A stretch of 60,089 nucleotides of DNA from Methylobacter sp. GTDB taxonomy: Bacteria; Pseudomonadota; Gammaproteobacteria; Methylococcales; Methylomonadaceae. Below are positions 16,917-26,964 of the stretch, piece after piece. The stretch lies in the NCBI GenBank assembly GCA_023229605.1, contig JALNYY010000010.1:1-60089 (forward strand), given 5' to 3'. Numbering within the stretch: position 1 is the first letter of the stretch; every line of letters starts with the position of its first letter. Position numbers and translations under genes: made by a program. The notes beneath the pieces were generated by a model. That model ran no database searches, was not told the origin of the DNA, and saw nothing but the letters and a program-made list of their open reading frames with translations.

Positions 16917-19487
16917 ATGAGTATAAAACAAAAAACCACCGACCAGCACACGCCGATGATGCAGCAGTTTTTACGCATCAAATCCGAACACCCCGATACC
17001 TTGTTGTTTTACCGTATGGGGGATTTTTACGAACTGTTTTTCGATGACGCCAAAAAAGCCTCGCAACTGCTGGACATTACACTGACCAGCCGGGGGCAAT
17101 CCGGGGGACTTCCGATTCCTATGGCGGGCATTCCTTATCACGCAGCTGAAGGCTATCTTGCCAAGCTGCTAAAACACGGCGAATCCATCGCGATATGCGA
17201 GCAAATCGGCGATCCTGCAACATCCAAAGGCCCGGTTGAGCGAAAAGTCGTACGCATCGTGACGCCCGGCACCGTGACCGACGAAGCCTTGCTCGAAGAC
17301 CGCAAAGATAATCTGCTGGTCGCGGCATGCTCGTTCCCCAACTCGCAGCACGGCATCGCCAGCCTGGACTTGACCAGCGGCCGTTTTGTGTTGCAACAGG
17401 TCGAATCCATAGACCAGTTATTGAGCGAAATCGGCCGTCTTAATCCTGCCGAACTATTGTTTAGCGAAGACTGGCCGGTGCCTGTCAGCTTGAAACAGCG
17501 CAGCGGTTTATGCAGAAGACCGCCCTGGCATTTCGAAGCGGAAAGCGCCAAGCAACTGGTGTTAAAGCAATTCAACACGCTTGATTTGAAAGGTTACGGT
17601 TGTGAGAACATGCCTGCCGCGATTGCCGCTGCGGGCGGCTTGCTGCAATACGTCAAAGACACCCAGCAAAGCGCGCTGCCGCACATTCAGGGCATCCGTA
17701 CCGAAAGCAGCGATGACAGCATTTTGCTGGATGCGTCCAGCCGCCGCAATCTTGAGCTGGATTTCCATCCGTCAGGACAACTGCAATACACGCTATTCGG
17801 GGTGCTGGACAAAACCGCAACGGCGATGGGCAGCCGCTGTTTGCGGCGCTGGATCAATCGCCCTCTGCGCGATCGCGACATCCTGAACAACCGCTATGCC
17901 TGTATCGATACCCTGCTTAATGTGCTGTTGTATCGCGATATTCAAAGCCATCTGCGCCAAGTCGGCGATATTGAACGGATCAGCTCCCGCATCGCGTTGA
18001 AATCGGCTCGCCCCCGCGACTTGCTGGTGTTGCGCAATACCTTGGCGGTTCTGCCTGCCTTGCAACAGGCGCTGTCCGGCGGCGATAACCCGCAGCTTGC
18101 AGCTTTATGCGGGCAAATCGGCGAGCAGCCTGAGATGTTAAAACTGCTGCAATCCGCCATCATCGACAATCCGCCGGTGCTTATCCGGGACGGCGGCGTG
18201 ATTGCGCCCAGCTACCATCAGGAACTGGATGAATTGCGCAACTTAAGCCAGAACGCCGACCAGTTCCTGATCGATATGGAGAACCGCGAAAAAGCGGCAA
18301 CCGGCATCAGCACGCTGAAGGTCAATTACAACCGTGTGCATGGTTACTATATTGAGATTTCTAACCTGCATGCGGAAAAAGTCCCCGCGCATTATACGCG
18401 CAAGCAGACTTTAAAAGGCGCCGAACGCTATATCACCGAGGAGTTGAAATCATTTGAAGACAAGGTGCTCAGCGCCAAGGAAAAATCGCTGTCTTTTGAA
18501 AAAGCCTTGTACGAGGAATTGCTGAATATCCTCGGCGCGTCGTTAATTCCATTGCAGCAATGCGCCGCTGCGCTGGCCGAACTGGATGTACTGGTCAACT
18601 TTGCCGAACGCGCGGAAACCTTGAATTTATCCCAACCGACGCTGGCCGATAAACCCGGCATAACGATTGAAGCCGGTCGGCATCTGGTCGTCGAGCAGGT
18701 TTCGGACATTCCGTTTGTGCCGAATGATTTGTCGTTTTCAAGCAAACGCCGCATGCTGGTCATTACCGGCCCGAATATGGGCGGTAAATCGACTTACATG
18801 CGCCAGGCCGCTCTGATCGTATTGATCGCGCATATCGGCTGTTATGTTCCGGCAAAAACATTGACCTGCGGCCCTATCGACAAGATTTTCACCCGCATCG
18901 GCGCGTCCGACGACCTATCCAGCGGCCGCTCCACGTTTATGGTGGAAATGTCGGAAACCGCCAACATCCTGCACAACGCGACCTCGAAAAGCCTAATCCT
19001 GATGGACGAGATCGGCCGCGGCACCAGCACCTTTGACGGCCTGTCTCTGGCTTGGGCCTGCGCCGACCATCTGGCCAAACAAACTCAGGCATTTACGCTG
19101 TTTGCGACGCATTATTTCGAATTGACCACGCTGCCCGACGAACAAAAAACCATCCATAACGTGCATTTGGATGCGATGGAGCATGGCGATAAGATTATTT
19201 TCCTGCATGCGGTAAAAGACGGCCCGGCCAGCCAAAGTTACGGCTTGCAGGTGGCGTCGCTGGCCGGTGTGCCGCGCTCGGTGATCGATAAGGCCAAGGC
19301 CAAATTACGGCACCTGGAAGACCATGCTTATATTGAACAACAGGCGGAAACCGGGATTAACCAATTGGACTTGTTTTCGTCGAAGGAATGCCATCCGGCG
19401 GTGGTTTTGCTGGAAGACATGAACCCGGATGAGCTCAGCCCCAGACAAGCCTTGGATTTGCTTTATCGGCTTAAGGGGCTGGTGTAG
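16917..19487 (+). CDS. mutS: DNA mismatch repair protein MutS
   Basis: Recognises base mismatches and starts repair together with MutL. At 856 residues it is nearly the same size as E. coli MutS. The mismatch-wedging motif GDFYELF is at residues 35-41 (Phe37, Glu39). The ATPase domain has Walker A GPNMGGKST near residue 617, Walker B LILMDEIGRGTSTFDG and the TLFATHYFELT block. The C-terminal end LSPRQALDLLYRLKGL resembles the tetramerisation region. The gene is divergent from pncC with only 36 bases between start codons, so the promoters must overlap. Confidence 0.97.
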   Translation: MSIKQKTTDQHTPMMQQFLRIKSEHPDTLLFYRMGDFYELFFDDAKKASQLLDITLTSRGQSGGLPIPMAGIPYHAAEGYLAKLLKHGESIAICEQIGDPATSKGPVERKVVRIVTPGTVTDEALLEDRKDNLLVAACSFPNSQHGIASLDLTSGRFVLQQVESIDQLLSEIGRLNPAELLFSEDWPVPVSLKQRSGLCRRPPWHFEAESAKQLVLKQFNTLDLKGYGCENMPAAIAAAGGLLQYVKDTQQSALPHIQGIRTESSDDSILLDASSRRNLELDFHPSGQLQYTLFGVLDKTATAMGSRCLRRWINRPLRDRDILNNRYACIDTLLNVLLYRDIQSHLRQVGDIERISSRIALKSARPRDLLVLRNTLAVLPALQQALSGGDNPQLAALCGQIGEQPEMLKLLQSAIIDNPPVLIRDGGVIAPSYHQELDELRNLSQNADQFLIDMENREKAATGISTLKVNYNRVHGYYIEISNLHAEKVPAHYTRKQTLKGAERYITEELKSFEDKVLSAKEKSLSFEKALYEELLNILGASLIPLQQCAAALAELDVLVNFAERAETLNLSQPTLADKPGITIEAGRHLVVEQVSDIPFVPNDLSFSSKRRMLVITGPNMGGKSTYMRQAALIVLIAHIGCYVPAKTLTCGPIDKIFTRIGASDDLSSGRSTFMVEMSETANILHNATSKSLILMDEIGRGTSTFDGLSLAWACADHLAKQTQAFTLFATHYFELTTLPDEQKTIHNVHLDAMEHGDKIIFLHAVKDGPASQSYGLQVASLAGVPRSVIDKAKAKLRHLEDHAYIEQQAETGINQLDLFSSKECHPAVVLLEDMNPDELSPRQALDLLYRLKGLV

Positions 19488-19504
19488 TTTTACTTGAATA
19501 GCGA

Positions 19505-19522
19505 GGGCGGTCGAAGCCGCCC
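19505..19522. terminator. Hairpin between convergent mutS and dsbC
   Basis: GGGCGG and CCGCCC pair around a 6-base loop, 17 bases after the mutS stop. No strict T run follows, so it is a plausible but weak shared terminator. Confidence 0.45.
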
Positions 19523-19529
19523 AACCAGG

Positions 19530-20252
19530 TTATTTTTGGCCTTTTTCATCGGCCAGCGCTTCAGCCAGCTGTTTTGCAGGCAGATAACCGGGGAAAATAT
19601 TACCTTTTTCGGTAACGATCATCGGCGTTCCCTTCACTTCAAAATCTTCAGCCAATTGCATGTGCTCATCAATCGGGTTAGCACAAGTTTTAGCCGGAGG
19701 CGTATCGCCTTTTTTCGCTGCCGTTAAAGCCGCTTTACGATCGTCTGCGCACCAGACCGATACGGCTTTGTTGTACGAATCCGAGCCTTTACCTGCTCTG
19801 GGGAAAAACAAATACTGGATAGTAATGCCTTCGGCCATGTACTGGTCGATTTCCGAATGCAATTTACGGCAATAACCGCAGTCTATATCGGTAAAGATGC
19901 TGACCGTATATTTGCTCGTTTTCGGTTTGAACACGATCATTTTATCGACGCCGAGATTCTCGATAGCCTGTTTGCGGGCACCGCTTAATTTTTCTTCGGT
20001 TAAATCCGTACGTGCGGCGACATCAACCAAGTGTCCTTGAAGCAGGTACTTGCCGTCACCGGAAACATAAACAATATTGCCGCCAATTGTAACTTCATAA
20101 AGGTCATTAATTTCAGAAGGCTTGACCGTCCCCACTTTTACCGACGGCATGGATTTAGCCAGCGCTTGCCTGATAGCGTTCTCATCCGCATGCGCTACGG
20201 ATAAAGTCAATCCGAGCACTGATAACGCGGTAATTTTAATAACTTTTTTCAT
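19530..20252 (-). CDS. dsbC: Thiol:disulfide interchange protein DsbC
   Basis: Periplasmic disulfide isomerase that reshuffles wrong disulfides, kept reduced by DsbD. The 240 residues have a signal peptide (cleavage near SVAHAD, residue 22), an N-terminal dimerisation domain (about 23-85) and a thioredoxin fold with active-site CGYC in FTDIDCGYCRKLH (near residue 125). The cis-proline loop is VKGTPMIV. A second cysteine pair (WCADD and KTCANP) is also conserved in DsbC. AGGAAC precedes the start. It follows rseP on the same strand after 84 bases, in a place where bamA is expected. Confidence 0.94.
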   Translation of the reverse strand: MKKVIKITALSVLGLTLSVAHADENAIRQALAKSMPSVKVGTVKPSEINDLYEVTIGGNIVYVSGDGKYLLQGHLVDVAARTDLTEEKLSGARKQAIENLGVDKMIVFKPKTSKYTVSIFTDIDCGYCRKLHSEIDQYMAEGITIQYLFFPRAGKGSDSYNKAVSVWCADDRKAALTAAKKGDTPPAKTCANPIDEHMQLAEDFEVKGTPMIVTEKGNIFPGYLPAKQLAEALADEKGQK

Positions 20253-20336
20253 AATGTTCCTGTGTTGGTTTATCGAGGCGTAGGACGGCTATCCGAGCCC
20301 AGTGGATGGGTTGTCACCCTTTACAATTTTCCAGGA

Positions 20337-21698
20337 TTATTGAAATAACCGTTCAACATCCAAAAACATAGCCAATGCCATTAATGACACGAGCAATGCA
20401 ATGCCGATTTGTTGAAAGAAGATTTGCGCCCTTTCCGAAACAGGACTGCCTTTAATGCCTTCTATCGCAAAAAACAGTAAGTGCCCGCCATCCAACACCG
20501 GTATCGGCAATAAATTTAATATGCCTAAACTGACGCTGACCAAGGCCATATATTTTATAAACGGCGTCAAGCCCATAGTGGCGGACTGTCCCGCATATTG
20601 GGCAATACTGATAGGACCGCTTAAGTTATCAACCGAAGCCTTGCCGATCAGCATCTTCGCCATCATTTTCAAGCTGCTGACGGAGTAATAATAGGTGGTT
20701 TCCAATGCTACCGGAATCGCTGCCAGCGGCGACAACGAATATTCAACGCTCACCGACTTCATCAATTCTTCAGGTATATAAACCGATGCACCGACTTTAC
20801 CCTCAGTTTGGTCGCCGACTTTCACGCTTTTCGGCGTAATGATTACGGGAAGCCGTACGCCCTCGCGCTCAATTACCAACTTTACTCCGACATCGGGATG
20901 GTTTCTTACATAAGCCACCCATTGCATCCAGTCCGTCATGACCGTATCATCGGCGCTCACAATCAGGTCGCCTTGTTGTAAACCGGCCGCTAACGCGGCG
21001 CTATCCGGAAGCACTTTTCCTATGATGGGCTGCAACTTCGGAGACCAGGGTTTGAAGCCCAATCGCCGATACAACACATCAGGATTTTCACTGTCTTTAT
21101 CGGTAAGCTTAAGCATCCTGACAGCTTGTTGATCATCAAAACTTTTTACCGCAACCTTGATGCTCTGCTCGCCATCAAGCGCCGAGGATACCAGTACACT
21201 CATGGCCTCGGTCCAGGTTGGCGTGGTCTTGCCGTTTACCGAAACGATCTCGTCGCCTTCAACAAAGCCTGCGGCTGCGGCTAATGAGCCCTGCTCTACC
21301 GCGCCGAGTATCGGTTTTATACCGGTCTCGCCAATAACCAGCACACTCCAAAACAACGCAACGGCAAGCACCAGATTAAATATTGGGCCTGCGGCTACTA
21401 TGGCCGTTCTGGCAAATAAAGATTGGCGGTTGAAGGCATACGGCAAGTCCGCTTCCTTGACTTCACCTTCCCGCTCATCGACCATCTTGACATAGCCGCC
21501 CAGCGGGATTGCCGATACCGCATACTCTGTCGCATCAGGATTTTTCTGATACACCCATAAAACCTTGCCGAAACCGATCGAAAACCGGAGTACTTTTACC
21601 CCCGCTTTACGGGCGACCCAAAAATGCCCGAATTCATGAAATGAAACCAGCACACTTATGGCAATCAGGAAGTAAAACAGTGTATGCAGCAAATCCAT
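20337..21698 (-). CDS. rseP: Site-2 intramembrane metalloprotease RseP
   Basis: Cleaves the anti-sigma factor RseA within the membrane in the sigma-E envelope stress response. The zinc motif HEFGHFW lies in the first helix, two PDZ domains occupy about residues 115-310, and the third zinc ligand is in NLLPIPVLDGGHL near the C terminus. The ATG at 21698 shares one base with the dxr stop (TGATG), giving translational coupling; a TTG one codon earlier is less likely. The usual downstream gene bamA is absent. Confidence 0.95.
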   Translation of the reverse strand: MDLLHTLFYFLIAISVLVSFHEFGHFWVARKAGVKVLRFSIGFGKVLWVYQKNPDATEYAVSAIPLGGYVKMVDEREGEVKEADLPYAFNRQSLFARTAIVAAGPIFNLVLAVALFWSVLVIGETGIKPILGAVEQGSLAAAAGFVEGDEIVSVNGKTTPTWTEAMSVLVSSALDGEQSIKVAVKSFDDQQAVRMLKLTDKDSENPDVLYRRLGFKPWSPKLQPIIGKVLPDSAALAAGLQQGDLIVSADDTVMTDWMQWVAYVRNHPDVGVKLVIEREGVRLPVIITPKSVKVGDQTEGKVGASVYIPEELMKSVSVEYSLSPLAAIPVALETTYYYSVSSLKMMAKMLIGKASVDNLSGPISIAQYAGQSATMGLTPFIKYMALVSVSLGILNLLPIPVLDGGHLLFFAIEGIKGSPVSERAQIFFQQIGIALLVSLMALAMFLDVERLFQ

Positions 21699-22882
21699 CA
21701 ATTAGTCAGTTCTCCAATAATCTGTGCAGATGCCAGCCTGGCTTGTTGATCCGCAGCTAAAATAATTTCCAGCGTATCGGCGGCCTTGGCCTCGAATTTT
21801 TCCATGCAGCGCTCGATAATAACCGGAATATCGGTAAACCGAACCTGTTCATTTAAGAAGGCCTCGACTGCAATTTCATTGGCCGCATTCAAAACAGTCG
21901 GCATGATGCCGCCCGCAGCAATAGCATCATAGGCCAGACGCAAACAGGGAAACCGTTCCAGATTAGGCTCTTCAAAATCCATGCGCCCGACATCAAATAT
22001 ATTCAGCGGATCAACGCCTGAATCAAAGCGCTCCGGCCAGGCCATTGAATAAGCGATCGGTATGCGCATATCGGGATTCCCCATTTGCGCCAAGACCGTT
22101 CCGTCCACATAATCGACCATCGAATGGATAACGCTTTGCGGATGAATGACCACCTGTATCTGACTTGGGATCATATCGAATAAAATACAAGCCTCGATCA
22201 TCTCCAGGCCTTTATTCATCATGGTCGCCGAATCCACGGAAATTTTCCTGCCCATATCCCAGTTAGGGTGGGCCACCGCTTGGGCAGGCGTCACATCCGC
22301 CAATTGCTCGACAGGCATTTCCCGAAAAGGTCCGCCGGAAGCGGTCAATAAAATACGCCGGGCTTGTTTCGCCTGCATGCCGGTTTTATATCCGGCAGGC
22401 ATGCACTGGAATATCGCATTATGCTCGCTATCAATCGGCAGCAGTTGCGCTCCTGAATCGCTAACCGCCTGCATAAAGATTGAGCCCGACATCACCAAGG
22501 CTTCTTTGTTGGCCAGCAAAACGGTTTTACCGGCCTTTGCCGCCGCCAGACTCGGCAATAAGCCAGCCGCGCCTACGATGGCCGCCATGACCGAATCAAC
22601 GTTGTCCAGTGTTGCAACATGCTCCAGCGCCTTGGCGCCTGACAGCACTTTTATGTCCGATATCGTCGAGCTTTTAAGTTTTTCTTCAAAGATTCGGGCT
22701 TTATGCTCATCCACTACGACAACGACCTCTGGATGGTGCTCCAGGCATTGCTCATAGAGGGCGTCAATATTGGTATTGGCGGTTAATGCGATAACTTTAT
22801 ACAGACTGGAATGCCTGGCTACCACATCTAAGGTACTGACGCCGATCGAGCCGGTCGCTCCGAGTATGCAAATGCCTTTCAT
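21698..22882 (-). CDS. dxr: 1-deoxy-D-xylulose 5-phosphate reductoisomerase
   Basis: Second enzyme of the MEP isoprenoid pathway: converts DXP to MEP using NADPH. The 394-residue protein has the NADPH-binding GATGSIGVSTLDV at residues 8-20, the metal/substrate motif PIDSEHNAIFQ, and the conserved AHPNWDMGRKISVDSATMMNKGLE region. The length is normal. Its start overlaps the cdsA stop as ATGA and its stop overlaps the rseP start, so it is inside one tightly packed operon. Confidence 0.97.
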   Translation of the reverse strand: MKGICILGATGSIGVSTLDVVARHSSLYKVIALTANTNIDALYEQCLEHHPEVVVVVDEHKARIFEEKLKSSTISDIKVLSGAKALEHVATLDNVDSVMAAIVGAAGLLPSLAAAKAGKTVLLANKEALVMSGSIFMQAVSDSGAQLLPIDSEHNAIFQCMPAGYKTGMQAKQARRILLTASGGPFREMPVEQLADVTPAQAVAHPNWDMGRKISVDSATMMNKGLEMIEACILFDMIPSQIQVVIHPQSVIHSMVDYVDGTVLAQMGNPDMRIPIAYSMAWPERFDSGVDPLNIFDVGRMDFEEPNLERFPCLRLAYDAIAAGGIMPTVLNAANEIAVEAFLNEQVRFTDIPVIIERCMEKFEAKAADTLEIILAADQQARLASAQIIGELTN

Positions 22883-23760
22883 GCCATAAGCCCAATCAAT
22901 AATATACCGGCATAAAAAAATGGAATGGCTGCAATCAGGCTGTCGACTCTGTCCAGAATACCGCCATGACCGGGCAGTATTGATCCCGTATCTTTAACGC
23001 CGCGCTGACGCTTGACCACACTAAAAAACAAATCGCCATAAACAGAAATCAACACCGTCAATACGGACAACAGTACAAAATCGGATACCCTCATCCAGGT
23101 GAAGCCATCGCGATAGCCATAATAGCCGATGAAGACCGCAGCCCAAACAGCACCTGCTATTAAAGCGCCATACATACCTTGAACCGTCTTGCCGGGGCTG
23201 ATTTCAGGCGACAACTTTGTTTTACCAAATTTCTTACCGGTAAAATAAGCCGCAATATCTGCCGTCCAAATTAAAATCAGAAAGTACAAGGTCATTTCCG
23301 AACCATAAAAAGCTCTTAATCGGCTTAAAAACATCCACGTTGCGAACAGAACACCCCACCCGATCAAGGCCTTATACCGGATTCTCATTTCCAATTTTAA
23401 AACGCCCTCAGGAGTGTTCCTAATCAAAATCATGACCAATATCCAGAACAGCACCGGCGGTATAACCAACCATTCCAGGGCCCCTGAATAATCCCTGACA
23501 TCAGGCCAATCCAAAACCTGAGCGGCCAGTTCCAGAAATTGCGTCCAGAAATGCAGCCATAGCATCGGCAGAATCAACACAAGCAAAAACAACCCGCGTT
23601 TAAACAGCGAATTGATACCGATAAGGTTAGCCCACTCCCATGCCGCTAAAAGAGTGATCAATCCTATAAGCAATGAAAAATACTCTGAAGACAGCTGAAA
23701 AACAGCAAGCACAATCAGAGAAACCAGAATTAATGCGGTAATAATTCGCTGTAGTAACAT
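22879..23760 (-). CDS. cdsA: Phosphatidate cytidylyltransferase
   Basis: Makes CDP-diacylglycerol from phosphatidic acid and CTP, the common precursor of membrane phospholipids and the substrate of PgsA encoded at 41 kb. The 293 residues contain about eight membrane segments and the family signature in KDTGSILPGHGGILDRVDS (residues about 255-273). It lies between uppS and dxr and overlaps dxr by 4 bases. Confidence 0.96.
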   Translation of the reverse strand: MLLQRIITALILVSLIVLAVFQLSSEYFSLLIGLITLLAAWEWANLIGINSLFKRGLFLLVLILPMLWLHFWTQFLELAAQVLDWPDVRDYSGALEWLVIPPVLFWILVMILIRNTPEGVLKLEMRIRYKALIGWGVLFATWMFLSRLRAFYGSEMTLYFLILIWTADIAAYFTGKKFGKTKLSPEISPGKTVQGMYGALIAGAVWAAVFIGYYGYRDGFTWMRVSDFVLLSVLTVLISVYGDLFFSVVKRQRGVKDTGSILPGHGGILDRVDSLIAAIPFFYAGILLIGLMA

Positions 23761-23826
23761 TTTGATTATTATTATGATGAAGTTGGAAGTAAGTGTTAAT
23801 TTTCAGTAAAAAACCGGCAAGCTATT

Positions 23827-24609
23827 TTAAAGTAATTGATTCAGTTGCTCTCCGGTATAACCAAAGCGCCTTTGCCGGCTTTTAAAGCTCTTGATAGCAT
23901 CTTCAAGTGAGCCCTGGTCGAAATCCGGCCATAGCGTTTCGGTAAAATACAGCTCTGTATAGGCGAGTTGCCATAACAAAAAATTACTAACGCGTTGCTC
24001 ACCGCCGGTCCTGATAAACAAGTCGGGTTCGGGCAGATCCGCAGTCGACAAATACTGATTGATCAGCTGCTCATTGATGTCCTGATTTTCCAACTCTCCG
24101 GCGGCAATTTTTCCCGCCACCGTCCGGAACGCCTGGCACGTATCCCAGCGTCCCCCATAATTTGCCGCGATAACCAACGTTAAGGCATTATTATCTTTGG
24201 TTTGCGCCTCTCCATCAGCCATTTTGGCCTGCAACTTATCTGAGAATGCCGTTCTGTCACCAATAAACCGCAGGCGGATATTATTGCGGTCAAGCTTGTT
24301 GATTTCCCTTTGCAGCGTCGCCATAAACAAGCCCATCAACAATGACACTTCTTCTTCGGGACGACGCCAGTTTTCACTGCTAAAAGCAAATAAAGTCAGG
24401 ACCTCAACCTCATGTTTAGCGCAATACTCCACAATTTTTCGAACCGCTTTAACGCCGGCCTGATGCCCGACAGCGCGAGGCATAAACCTTTTCTGCGCCC
24501 AACGACCGTTACCGTCCATGATAATGGCTATATGGCGCGGATTATTGCTGTTTATCCCTTTATTGAGAGAGCTTGCCGATTCCAAACTGTTACAGTCATC
24601 CGTAGACAT
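23827..24609 (-). CDS. uppS: Undecaprenyl diphosphate synthase
   Basis: Cis-prenyltransferase that extends farnesyl diphosphate to the C55 lipid carrier of cell wall synthesis; IspA, encoded at 48 kb, would supply the substrate. The 260-residue protein has the catalytic aspartate motif HIAIIMDGNGRWA near residues 27-39, the FAFSSENWRRP block and the C-terminal FIRTGGEQRVSNFLLWQLAYTE region. Relative to many homologues it has about 20 extra residues before the first motif. Confidence 0.96.
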   Translation of the reverse strand: MSTDDCNSLESASSLNKGINSNNPRHIAIIMDGNGRWAQKRFMPRAVGHQAGVKAVRKIVEYCAKHEVEVLTLFAFSSENWRRPEEEVSLLMGLFMATLQREINKLDRNNIRLRFIGDRTAFSDKLQAKMADGEAQTKDNNALTLVIAANYGGRWDTCQAFRTVAGKIAAGELENQDINEQLINQYLSTADLPEPDLFIRTGGEQRVSNFLLWQLAYTELYFTETLWPDFDQGSLEDAIKSFKSRQRRFGYTGEQLNQLL

Positions 24610-24623
24610 TGTTTAAATCCCAA

Positions 24624-25181
24624 TTACATTGACAGTAAATCAGCTTCTTTTGCTTCCAGCAATTTCTCAACGTCTTTTACAAACTGATCGGTCAGTTTTT
24701 GAATTTTTTCTTCACCCGCGCGCGCCTCATCTTCGGAAATCATTTTTTCCTTTAAGGCTTCTTTTATTGCTGAATTGGCGTCGCGGCGAATATTCCTGAT
24801 TGCAACACGCCCATTCTCCGCTTCATTCTTAACGACTTTAACCAGGGCGCGGCGACGCTCTTCGGTTAACGGCGGCAATGGAATACGAATAGTCATACCG
24901 TTGGTAGCGGGGTTTAAGCCCAGGTCTGATTTCATAATGGCTTTTTCAATAGCCTGAACCATGCCCTTTTCCCAAGGTGTAATTGTCAAAGTACGCGCAT
25001 CTTCAACGGCGATATTGGCAACCTGAGATAATGAGGACTCGGTACCGTAGTATGAAACGTTAATTTGATCCAATAAGCTGGGATGAGCCCTACCCGTTCT
25101 TATTTTTGAGAACTCATGTTTCAAGGCTTCAATACTTTTGCTCATGCGAGTTGAAGCATCCTGTTGAATGTCACTAATCAT
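24624..25181 (-). CDS. frr: Ribosome recycling factor
   Basis: Splits post-termination ribosomes together with EF-G. The 185 residues match the standard size and show the typical SIEALKHEFSKIRTGRAHPSLLD start and the C-terminal helix bundle ending in LLEAKEADLLSM. The start codon overlaps the pyrH end by 8 bases, so the two are coupled. Confidence 0.97.
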   Translation of the reverse strand: MISDIQQDASTRMSKSIEALKHEFSKIRTGRAHPSLLDQINVSYYGTESSLSQVANIAVEDARTLTITPWEKGMVQAIEKAIMKSDLGLNPATNGMTIRIPLPPLTEERRRALVKVVKNEAENGRVAIRNIRRDANSAIKEALKEKMISEDEARAGEEKIQKLTDQFVKDVEKLLEAKEADLLSM

Positions 25182-25905
25182 TATCTGTTCCTCGTTGAAT
25201 AAGAGATCCTATCTCTTCGCCCTTCATCAGTTTCATTACTGCACCTTTCTCAAAAATATTCATCACCCGCATTGGCAGATTATTATCCCGACATAGTACC
25301 AGTGCGGTTGTATCCATTACATTGAGGCGCTGATCCAGCGCTTCATCATAAGTTAATCGCGGATAGAATTTAGCGTTCTTGTCTTTTTGGGGATCGGCGG
25401 AATAAACGCCTTTGACTTTAGTAGCCTTAATCATCAACTCGGCATTGATTTCAATCGCCCTGAGACTGGCTGCCGAATCGGTGGTAAAAAAAGGGTTTCC
25501 GGTTCCCGCTGCAAAAATAACAACTCGGCCTTTTTCCAAATGCCTGACCGCCCTGCGGCGAATATAATCCTCACAGACCTGATTAATTTTCAGCGCCGAC
25601 ATTACCCTGACCTGTTGTCCGTGTGCTTCCAGGGCATCCTGCATAGCCAGGGCATTTATTACCGTAGCCAGCATCCCCATCTGGTCGCTGGTTACTCTAT
25701 CCAATCCTTCAGAAGCTTTTTCAGCTCCACGCAATATATTACCGCCACCGATAACCAAGCCGACCTGGAGACCAGCGTCGCATAATTCTTTAATTTCAGT
25801 TGCAAGGCGTTTAACAATATCTGCATCAATACTGCCACCTGTCTCACTCATTAAAGCTTCACCGCTTAACTTAAGCAAAATTCTCTGGCAAATCAATTTA
25901 GTCAT
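25174..25905 (-). CDS. pyrH: UMP kinase
   Basis: Phosphorylates UMP to UDP in pyrimidine nucleotide synthesis; a hexameric enzyme activated by GTP. The 243 residues include RILLKLSGEAL at the N terminus, the glycine-rich VGLVIGGGNILRG and the FAAGTGNPFFTTDSAA nucleotide-binding region. It lies between tsf and frr, the usual order in gammaproteobacteria. Confidence 0.97.
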   Translation of the reverse strand: MTKLICQRILLKLSGEALMSETGGSIDADIVKRLATEIKELCDAGLQVGLVIGGGNILRGAEKASEGLDRVTSDQMGMLATVINALAMQDALEAHGQQVRVMSALKINQVCEDYIRRRAVRHLEKGRVVIFAAGTGNPFFTTDSAASLRAIEINAELMIKATKVKGVYSADPQKDKNAKFYPRLTYDEALDQRLNVMDTTALVLCRDNNLPMRVMNIFEKGAVMKLMKGEEIGSLIQRGTDND

Positions 25906-25969
25906 TTTAATTATCGGGGGCTGGTAGTTATTATCGATGTGTATTCCGCGGTATTAACCGGGAAGCGAA

Positions 25970-26857
25970 TTAATTGCCTCTAACTTGCGCCATAACTTCT
26001 TCGGCAAAGTTTTCTTCTTTCTTTTCAATCCCTTCACCCACTTCCAAACGAGCAAAACGAATAACGCTGTTACCTTTTGAAGCAAGCAGCTTGCCAATAG
26101 TCACTTTATCGTCCTTAATGAAAGGCTGACCCACCAGGGTGATTTCGGCCAAAAACTTGCTGATACGACCTACTACCATTTTCTCAATAATATCTGCCGA
26201 TTTTCCGCTTTCCGCAGCTTGAGCAGAGAAAATCTCTTTCTCTTTCTCAATAAGTTCCGCAGGCACTTGTTCATCAGAAATACAAGTCGGTTTACTTGCT
26301 GCAATATGCATCGCAATATCTTTGCCTAATTCGTCATCAGCCTTAGCTAATTCAACGATCACGCCGATCTTTTTGCCGTGTAAATAGCAGGCTGTGCCAC
26401 CGGTAGCAGTGTGGTATTTCAGGAATCTTCTGACAGTAATATTTTCGCCCAACTTGGCAATCAGACCGCGACGAACTTCGTCTACGATAGTGCCGTCAGC
26501 CAACTTCATTGCCAGCAGTTGTTCTTCTGTTTCGGCATCAGAACTCAACAAAGCTGCCGTGACATTATTGACGAAATTTACAAAATCATCCGCCTTGGCA
26601 ACAAAATCAGTTTCGCAATTGACATCAGCAATCGCCACAGTTTTTCCGTCATCACTGACTTTTACGCCGATGATGCCTTCGGCAGCAATACGATCGGATT
26701 TTTTATCGGCCTTGGCTAATCCGGACTTGCGCATATTTTCAATAGCCAATTCCATATCGCCATTCGTTTCAACTAACGCTTTTTTGCACTCCATCATGCC
26801 GGAGCCAGTTCTTTCACGTAATTCCTTAACCATTGCTGCACTAATAGTATTACTCAT
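25970..26857 (-). CDS. tsf: Elongation factor Ts
   Basis: Nucleotide exchange factor for EF-Tu. The 295-residue protein starts with the UBA-like ISAAMVKELRERTGSGMMECKKAL and contains the TDFVAKADDF motif of the core domain. I chose the ATG at 26857, preceded by GAGGAAAG, rather than one 27 bases upstream. A hairpin with a T run lies between rpsB and tsf and may set their relative expression. Confidence 0.97.
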   Translation of the reverse strand: MSNTISAAMVKELRERTGSGMMECKKALVETNGDMELAIENMRKSGLAKADKKSDRIAAEGIIGVKVSDDGKTVAIADVNCETDFVAKADDFVNFVNNVTAALLSSDAETEEQLLAMKLADGTIVDEVRRGLIAKLGENITVRRFLKYHTATGGTACYLHGKKIGVIVELAKADDELGKDIAMHIAASKPTCISDEQVPAELIEKEKEIFSAQAAESGKSADIIEKMVVGRISKFLAEITLVGQPFIKDDKVTIGKLLASKGNSVIRFARLEVGEGIEKKEENFAEEVMAQVRGN

Positions 26858-26891
26858 TCTTTGTCTTTCCTCATTGTTCATCACTATAAAA

Positions 26892-26911
26892 ACGCCCCCG
26901 TGAGGAGGCGC
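26892..26911 (-). terminator. Hairpin with T run between rpsB and tsf
   Basis: On the minus strand GCGCCTCC pairs with GGGGGCGT (two wobble pairs) around a TCAC loop, followed by TTTTT. It sits between two co-transcribed genes, so it would work as a partial terminator or processing signal. Confidence 0.7.
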
Positions 26912-26964
26912 TTTTTGCCTAACTTTAAGCGTTCAGGAAACGCCTGTAAAATTAAGACCCGATC

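Noticed and set aside
17248..17263. GTACGCATCGTGAC resembling the shared stress motif
   Set aside because: It lies inside mutS coding sequence and lacks the flanking consensus; likely chance.
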